DNA of 37,390 nt, from contig CALVNA010000005.1 of the NCBI GenBank assembly GCA_944349535.1, positions 1 to 37,390 on the forward strand, read 5' to 3'. Of the stretch, positions 33,317 through 37,390 are shown piece after piece. The position numbers and the translations under genes were made by a program. Source of the DNA: an uncultured Clostridia bacterium. Lineage in GTDB: Bacteria > Bacillota > Clostridia > Christensenellales > UBA1242. Position 1 is the stretch's first letter; each line of letters starts with the position of its first letter. The notes under the pieces were generated by a model, which saw only the letters and a list, made by a program, of their open reading frames with translations, did no database searches and was not told where the DNA came from.

Positions 33317-34327
33317 ATGAAAATTGTTGTTGATGCTTTCGGTGGGGACAACGCTCCACTTGAAATAGTTGAAGGTGCTTTGATGGCACTGGAAAAAAAC
33401 AAAGACCTTGAGCTTGTTTTGACCGGCAAAAAAGAAGAGATTGAAAAAATCTTGAATGGAAGAGGTGAGAGAATTGAAATTGTTGATGCAAGAGAAGTCA
33501 TCACAAACAATGATAAACCAACAGAAGCCATCAGGCATAAAACAGACTCATCTCTTGTTCGGGCATACGATATTTTGAAAGAAAGAGATGATGTTGTTGG
33601 ACTGGTGAGTGCTGGCAGCACTGGGGCTGTGCTTGCAGGAGCTATCATGAAGATTGGCAGAATAAAAGGTGTTTCCAGACCTGCACTTGCACCAATTCTT
33701 CCAACAAAGGCAGAAAGTGATGTTATAATCATTGATAGTGGCGCAAACATTGATTGCAAACCTGTCAACTTGTTGCACTTTGCTCTTATGGGAAGTGCAT
33801 ATTATTCTATTGTTTTTAATAAGCCTCAGCCCAGAGTCGCTTTGTTAAATAATGGCGTGGAAGAAGAAAAAGGCAACGAACTTGTAAAGGAAACTTATCC
33901 ACTTTTGAAAAAAGCTCCAATCAACTTTATTGGAAATCGTGAAGGCGGAGATTTTATGAGCGGCGAGGTTGATGTTATGGTTGCAGACGGCTTTGCTGGC
34001 AATGCGCTATTAAAAGGCACTGAAGGTGCGGCAGCGGCTGTGTTAAGCCTTTTGAAAAAGAGCATTAAATCACACAAAATGAGCATGATAGGGGCTTTGT
34101 TTATGAAAAAAACTTTCAAAGAACTTAAAGCTCGCATTGATATTCAAAAAAAGCACGGTGGAAGTCCACTTCTTGGCTGCAAAAAGCTTATTGTCAAAAA
34201 TCATGGCTCATGCAAACGCTTAAATATCTTGTCATCTATTGAGCAAACTATGCTTCTTCATAATAACAAATTGATTGAAAAAATTGAAAGTTCAATTCAA
34301 GCTTTTGAGGCCGGCAGCAATGAATAA
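33317..34327 (+). CDS. plsX: Phosphate acyltransferase PlsX
   Basis: 336 residues. A peripheral membrane enzyme that makes acyl-phosphate from acyl-ACP for phosphatidic acid synthesis. The opening MKIVVDAFGGDNAPLEIVEGAL is the family signature; GLVSAGSTGAVLAGAIMKIGRIKGVSRPALAPILPT, VIIIDSGANIDCKP and VMVADGFAGNALLKGTEG are also typical. I chose the ATG at 33317 because AAGGAG (33305-33310) is 6 nt upstream; the adjacent ATG at 33314 would be too close. It overlaps rnc by 8 nt. acpP, often found between plsX and rnc, is absent. Confidence 0.95.
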   Translation: MKIVVDAFGGDNAPLEIVEGALMALEKNKDLELVLTGKKEEIEKILNGRGERIEIVDAREVITNNDKPTEAIRHKTDSSLVRAYDILKERDDVVGLVSAGSTGAVLAGAIMKIGRIKGVSRPALAPILPTKAESDVIIIDSGANIDCKPVNLLHFALMGSAYYSIVFNKPQPRVALLNNGVEEEKGNELVKETYPLLKKAPINFIGNREGGDFMSGEVDVMVADGFAGNALLKGTEGAAAAVLSLLKKSIKSHKMSMIGALFMKKTFKELKARIDIQKKHGGSPLLGCKKLIVKNHGSCKRLNILSSIEQTMLLHNNKLIEKIESSIQAFEAGSNE

Positions 34328-34961
34328 AGCAAAACTCAACCTTTTATCAAATATTATTGGGGTGAAAATAAATAATCAAGAGCTTTTTTCTCAAGCTTTT
34401 ACTCACAGCTCTAAAAGTGAAAACAATTATGAAAGACTTGAATTTTTGGGCGATGGAATTCTAGATTTTGTTGTTGGGGAATATCTTTTTTCTCACTCAA
34501 AGGCTCATGAAGGCAAATTGACTGTTTTGCGAAGCCATTATGTTTCTGAAAACAATCTTTGCAAAATTTTTGACCACTTGAAACTTTATGATTTTGTTGT
34601 TTTAGGCAAAAGTTATCAAGGGCAAATTTCAAAGGCAATCAAGGCTGATGTTGTGGAAGCGGTGATTGCAGCGATTTATCTTGAATGTGGCATTGAAAAA
34701 ACAAAAGAGTTTATTTATAAAAATTTTGATCTTGAAAATTTTGACAATGTTGTTGATGACAATTATAAATCAAAATTGCAAGAACTTGTGCAAAGTGGGT
34801 TTAAATGTCATATGCAATACAAAACTTTGCCATCAGAAGTCGGCTTTGTTTCAACATTCTATATGGATGAAGATGCCATCAGCATGGGAGAAGGTTTAAG
34901 CAAAATCGAAGCCGAGCAAAACGCGGCAAAGGCTGCAATAGAAAAATTGTTTTTGGTCTAA
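34320..34961 (+). CDS. rnc: Ribonuclease III
   Basis: 213 residues. It cuts double-stranded RNA during rRNA maturation and mRNA turnover. The catalytic segment ERLEFLGDGILDF holds Glu41 and Asp45; KADVVEAVIAAIY holds Asp110 and Glu113. The usual LGDAVL is LGDGIL here. The C-terminal double-stranded RNA-binding domain (about 143-212) ends GEGLSKIEAEQNAAKAAIEKL. The ATG at 34320 lies inside the last codons of plsX and has GAGG upstream; the longer in-frame start at 34275 would add 15 residues read from plsX coding sequence. plsX-rnc-smc order is standard in Firmicutes. Confidence 0.95.
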   Translation: MNKAKLNLLSNIIGVKINNQELFSQAFTHSSKSENNYERLEFLGDGILDFVVGEYLFSHSKAHEGKLTVLRSHYVSENNLCKIFDHLKLYDFVVLGKSYQGQISKAIKADVVEAVIAAIYLECGIEKTKEFIYKNFDLENFDNVVDDNYKSKLQELVQSGFKCHMQYKTLPSEVGFVSTFYMDEDAISMGEGLSKIEAEQNAAKAAIEKLFLV

Positions 34962-35006
34962 AACTGAGTTAAGTTTTCGCAGTCAGACTGCTAAAGTCTT
35001 AACAAA

Positions 35007-35025
35007 TTTCTAACCAACTTAGAAA
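35007..35025. repeat. Small inverted repeat in the smc leader
   Basis: TTTCTAA / TTAGAAA around CCAAC, 17 nt before the smc ATG. It is followed by A rather than T, so it is not a terminator in the forward sense; it could act as a minor terminator for minus-strand transcripts or as a leader hairpin. Confidence 0.3.
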
Positions 35026-35041
35026 AAAATACGAGGTAGTT

Positions 35042-37390
35042 ATGATTTTTAAAAAAATTGAAATGATAGGGTTTAAATCTTTTGCAGATCGAACTGTGAT
35101 TGAGTTTAATGATAACTTTACTGCAATAGTAGGTCCAAACGGCTGCGGAAAAAGTAATGTTTCTGATGCAATAAGATGGGTTCTTGGTGAACAAAGTCCA
35201 AAAACTTTGCGTGGTGACAGCATGCAGGATGTTATTTTCAACGGCACTGAAAAAAGAAAAAGTCTTTCTTATTGTGAAGTGACCTTGACATTTGACAACT
35301 CAAATCGCTTTTTCAATTTTGATTATGATGAACTTGCAATCACAAGAAAGCTTTATCGCTCTGGTGAAAGTGAATATCTCATCAATCGCAACACCTGCCA
35401 TTTGAGAGATATAACAAATTTGCTATATAACAGCGGACTTGGGAAAAATGGTTATTCGGTCATCAGCCAAGGCAAAGTTACTGAACTTGTTGATGCAAAG
35501 CCAGAAAGTCGCAGAGCAATGTTTGAAGATGCGGCAGGAATTTCAAAGTATAAAAATGATAAGCGTGAAGCTGAGCGTAAACTTGAAAGAACAACCGACA
35601 ACTTGACTCGAGTCAAAGACATTTTGTCTGAAATTGAAAGGCAGATGGGGCCGCTGAAAAAACAAGCTGAAAATGCAAAAAAATATTTGGAGTTTAAAGG
35701 GCAACTTAAAGATCTTGAAGTGAATGCATATATCTATCAATATGAAAATGCAAATTCTGCAAAAGAACAAATTTCCTTAAAACTTGATGCTCTTGAAAAA
35801 CAAATTGACATCAGACAGACAGACCTTGACAAAACAAATGAAGACTACAACAGGGCCATGAGCTCAATTGAAAACTTTGACAAAACTTTGGCAAATATCA
35901 ATCAAACCATTCTTGATCTTACTGTTGGGCTTGAAAAACAAGAAGGCGAAACAAAACTTGCTAGAGAGCGCATAAACTACACAAACAAAGAAAATGACCG
36001 ACTCCATCTTGACAGAACAAACAGCTTGACTGCTCTTGAAGTTTGTCAAGAAAGCAAAAAAGAACTAGAAGACCAGATTTTAAGTCTGCAAAATCAGCTG
36101 CAGATTTTGGAACATACTTTTGATGAACTTTCTGCAAAATATCTCGCTCTTGCAAACGAACTTACTCTCAGTGAAGATGAAGCAGGTGCAAATCAACAAA
36201 AAATTATCGAAACACTTGGCTCTCTTTCAGATATTAAGAGCAATGTTTCTCGCCTTAAAACTGAAAAGGCTCTTTTAAGCGAAAGCTTGAAGAATTTGGA
36301 AGAAGATATTGGTGGACTTTCAAACAAACAAGATGAAAGCAAAAAACTTGCAACCGATGCAAAAAATGCGTTAAACCAAAAAGAAAACAAACTGGCAGAG
36401 CTTAAAGAGCAAGAAAAAAATTTTGCGGGTCAAGATTTTGTGAATGAACGCAAATTCAAAGAACTTGAAAACGAAAAAGCCAATATCAACACTCAAATCA
36501 AAGTTTTTGAAAACCGAAGAAAACTTTTGACTGAGCTGCAAAATGAATATGATGGCTATGCTTATGCTGTCAAAAAACTGCTTAAAGAAAGTGAAAGAAA
36601 TGCTCAAATTAAGTCTAAAATTGTGGGCGTGATAGCATCATTGATCAAAGTTCCGCAAAAACTTGAAACTGCTGTGGAAGTCGCTCTGGGCGGGGCTGTG
36701 CAAAACATTGTTACGCACAATGAAGATGAAGCAAAAGCACTTATCAGATTTTTAAAGGAAAATTCTTTTGGCAGGGCAACCTTTTTGCCAATCACTTCAA
36801 TGAAAAGAAGGAGTATTGACCGCAAATATGTTGACGGAAAGCAGGGTGTTTATGGCATCGCTTCTGAGCTTGTTGACTATGACAAAACAATTGACAATGT
36901 TGTGAGCAATTTGCTTGGCTCAACTGTGATTGCTGAAAATTTGCAGGTAGCAGTTGATCTTGCAAAAAACAGTGGCTATGCTTTTCGAATAGTAACGCTT
37001 GACGGTGATGTTGTCAATCCTCAAGGCTCATTGACTGGAGGAAGCAAAAAAGCAGAATCTTCAAACATTATGGGAAGAGAACGTGAAATTGAAACGCTTG
37101 GGGATGAAATTGTCAAATTCAATATCAGACTTGAGCAAATTGATCAAGAGCTTAAACAAACTGCTGAAAAGCTTGAACTGAATCGCAGAGAGCTTGCAAA
37201 GGTTCGAAACCTTATCAGTTCGGTTGAAGTTGAAATTGCAAAAGATAAGGAAAAGATTGAACAATTTTCTTCAAGTCTTGTTGAAACAGCAGATAATTTG
37301 CAAGTCAGTGAAATGGAAAGCCAAACTGTCAGAAACAAACTTCAACTTATTGAACAAGAGCTTGCAAAGGCTGAAAAACTTGAAAGTGCT
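35042..37390 (+). CDS. smc: Chromosome segregation protein SMC (3' end outside window)
   Basis: The frame is open to the window edge, giving 783 residues of an expected 1,150-1,200. SMC is the ATP-driven core of bacterial condensin, working with ScpA and ScpB encoded upstream in this window. The N-terminal head has Walker A GPNGCGKS at 31-38 and the usual IRWVLGEQSPKTLRG, with the Q-loop. The AAGISKYKNDKREAERKLERT stretch marks the start of the first long coiled coil (about 165-520). The hinge covers about 525-670, including VGVIASLIKVPQKLETAVEVALGGAVQNIV and GSLTGGS near residue 666. The second coiled coil begins after it. GAGGTAG precedes the ATG. I found no convincing promoter in the 80-nt gap after rnc, so it may be read from plsX-rnc. 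Confidence 0.97.
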   Translation, partial: MIFKKIEMIGFKSFADRTVIEFNDNFTAIVGPNGCGKSNVSDAIRWVLGEQSPKTLRGDSMQDVIFNGTEKRKSLSYCEVTLTFDNSNRFFNFDYDELAITRKLYRSGESEYLINRNTCHLRDITNLLYNSGLGKNGYSVISQGKVTELVDAKPESRRAMFEDAAGISKYKNDKREAERKLERTTDNLTRVKDILSEIERQMGPLKKQAENAKKYLEFKGQLKDLEVNAYIYQYENANSAKEQISLKLDALEKQIDIRQTDLDKTNEDYNRAMSSIENFDKTLANINQTILDLTVGLEKQEGETKLARERINYTNKENDRLHLDRTNSLTALEVCQESKKELEDQILSLQNQLQILEHTFDELSAKYLALANELTLSEDEAGANQQKIIETLGSLSDIKSNVSRLKTEKALLSESLKNLEEDIGGLSNKQDESKKLATDAKNALNQKENKLAELKEQEKNFAGQDFVNERKFKELENEKANINTQIKVFENRRKLLTELQNEYDGYAYAVKKLLKESERNAQIKSKIVGVIASLIKVPQKLETAVEVALGGAVQNIVTHNEDEAKALIRFLKENSFGRATFLPITSMKRRSIDRKYVDGKQGVYGIASELVDYDKTIDNVVSNLLGSTVIAENLQVAVDLAKNSGYAFRIVTLDGDVVNPQGSLTGGSKKAESSNIMGREREIETLGDEIVKFNIRLEQIDQELKQTAEKLELNRRELAKVRNLISSVEVEIAKDKEKIEQFSSSLVETADNLQVSEMESQTVRNKLQLIEQELAKAEKLESA

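Noticed and set aside
33115..33333. 72-residue frame on the plus strand between rpmF and plsX
   Set aside because: It crosses the inverted repeats and the plsX promoter, has no binding site and no recognisable protein pattern.
34979..34991. Palindrome GCAGTC-A-GACTGC between rnc and smc as a terminator or operator
   Set aside because: Arms are only 6 bp, there is no T tract and no promoter is visible beside it; chance is a sufficient explanation.

Overview
This 37.4 kb window is AT-rich, densely packed bacterial chromosome. It most likely comes from an uncultured, spore-forming, Clostridia-like member of the Firmicutes (Bacillota). The evidence is the low-GC codon use, AAGGAG-type ribosome binding sites, Firmicutes gene neighbourhoods (ftsK-rimO-pgsA-cinA-recA, miaB-mutS-mutL-miaA, dacF/scpA/scpB, pta-ackA-rpmF-plsX-rnc-smc) and several sporulation-type genes (YlxY-like deacetylase, SpoIIM-like, DacF-like, SpoIVFB-like M50 protease, YlbJ-like). 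I see no phage, insertion sequence, CRISPR array, tRNA or rRNA gene. Species-level identity cannot be read from the sequence.

Layout. 1-145: the 3' part of an apparent structured RNA, cut by the window edge, and its terminator. 427-2502: a charged DUF4116/ankyrin-like protein of unknown function and a YlxY-like deacetylase. 2639-9476: ftsK, rimO, pgsA, a highly diverged CinA-like gene and recA, mostly overlapping. 9500-11725 (minus): a class A penicillin-binding protein sharing a bidirectional terminator with recA. 11779-19690: one strong promoter, then miaB (without its TRAM domain), mutS, mutL, miaA and a PLP-dependent aluminium-resistance/methionine-gamma-lyase-like gene, chained by overlaps. 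19778-23012: a small P-loop kinase-like gene, a SpoIIM-like membrane protein, a D,D-carboxypeptidase and a membrane-anchored Ig-like (BIG2) protein. 23099-24546: scpA-scpB. 24621-26035: a possible 49-residue membrane peptide, a SpoIVFB-like protease and a convergent helical protein. 26132-29421: a HAMP protein with an apparently dead class III cyclase domain, a zinc-ribbon/TM2 protein, mnmA and a DUF378 protein. 29508-30446 (minus): YlbJ-like. 30463-37390: pta-ackA behind a consensus promoter with a palindromic operator, rpmF, then plsX-rnc and smc, which runs off the window.

Functionally this is mainly genome maintenance (RecA, MutS/MutL, FtsK, SMC-ScpA-ScpB), tRNA and ribosome modification (MiaA, MiaB, MnmA, RimO, L32, RNase III), envelope synthesis (PgsA, PlsX, PBP1, DacF) and acetate metabolism (Pta, AckA). 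ScpA/ScpB and SMC, which form one complex, are about 10 kb apart.

The most interesting observations are not a new defence island. They are unusual versions of core genes and unusual gene starts: a CinA-like protein that has lost the family signature residues but keeps its place between pgsA and recA; a MiaB ending before TRAM; a HAMP/cyclase-like protein lacking both metal-binding aspartates; three genes whose promoter -10 box lies 6-7 nt before the start codon with no Shine-Dalgarno sequence (probable leaderless mRNAs); and two unexplained operator-like palindromes upstream of pta and plsX.
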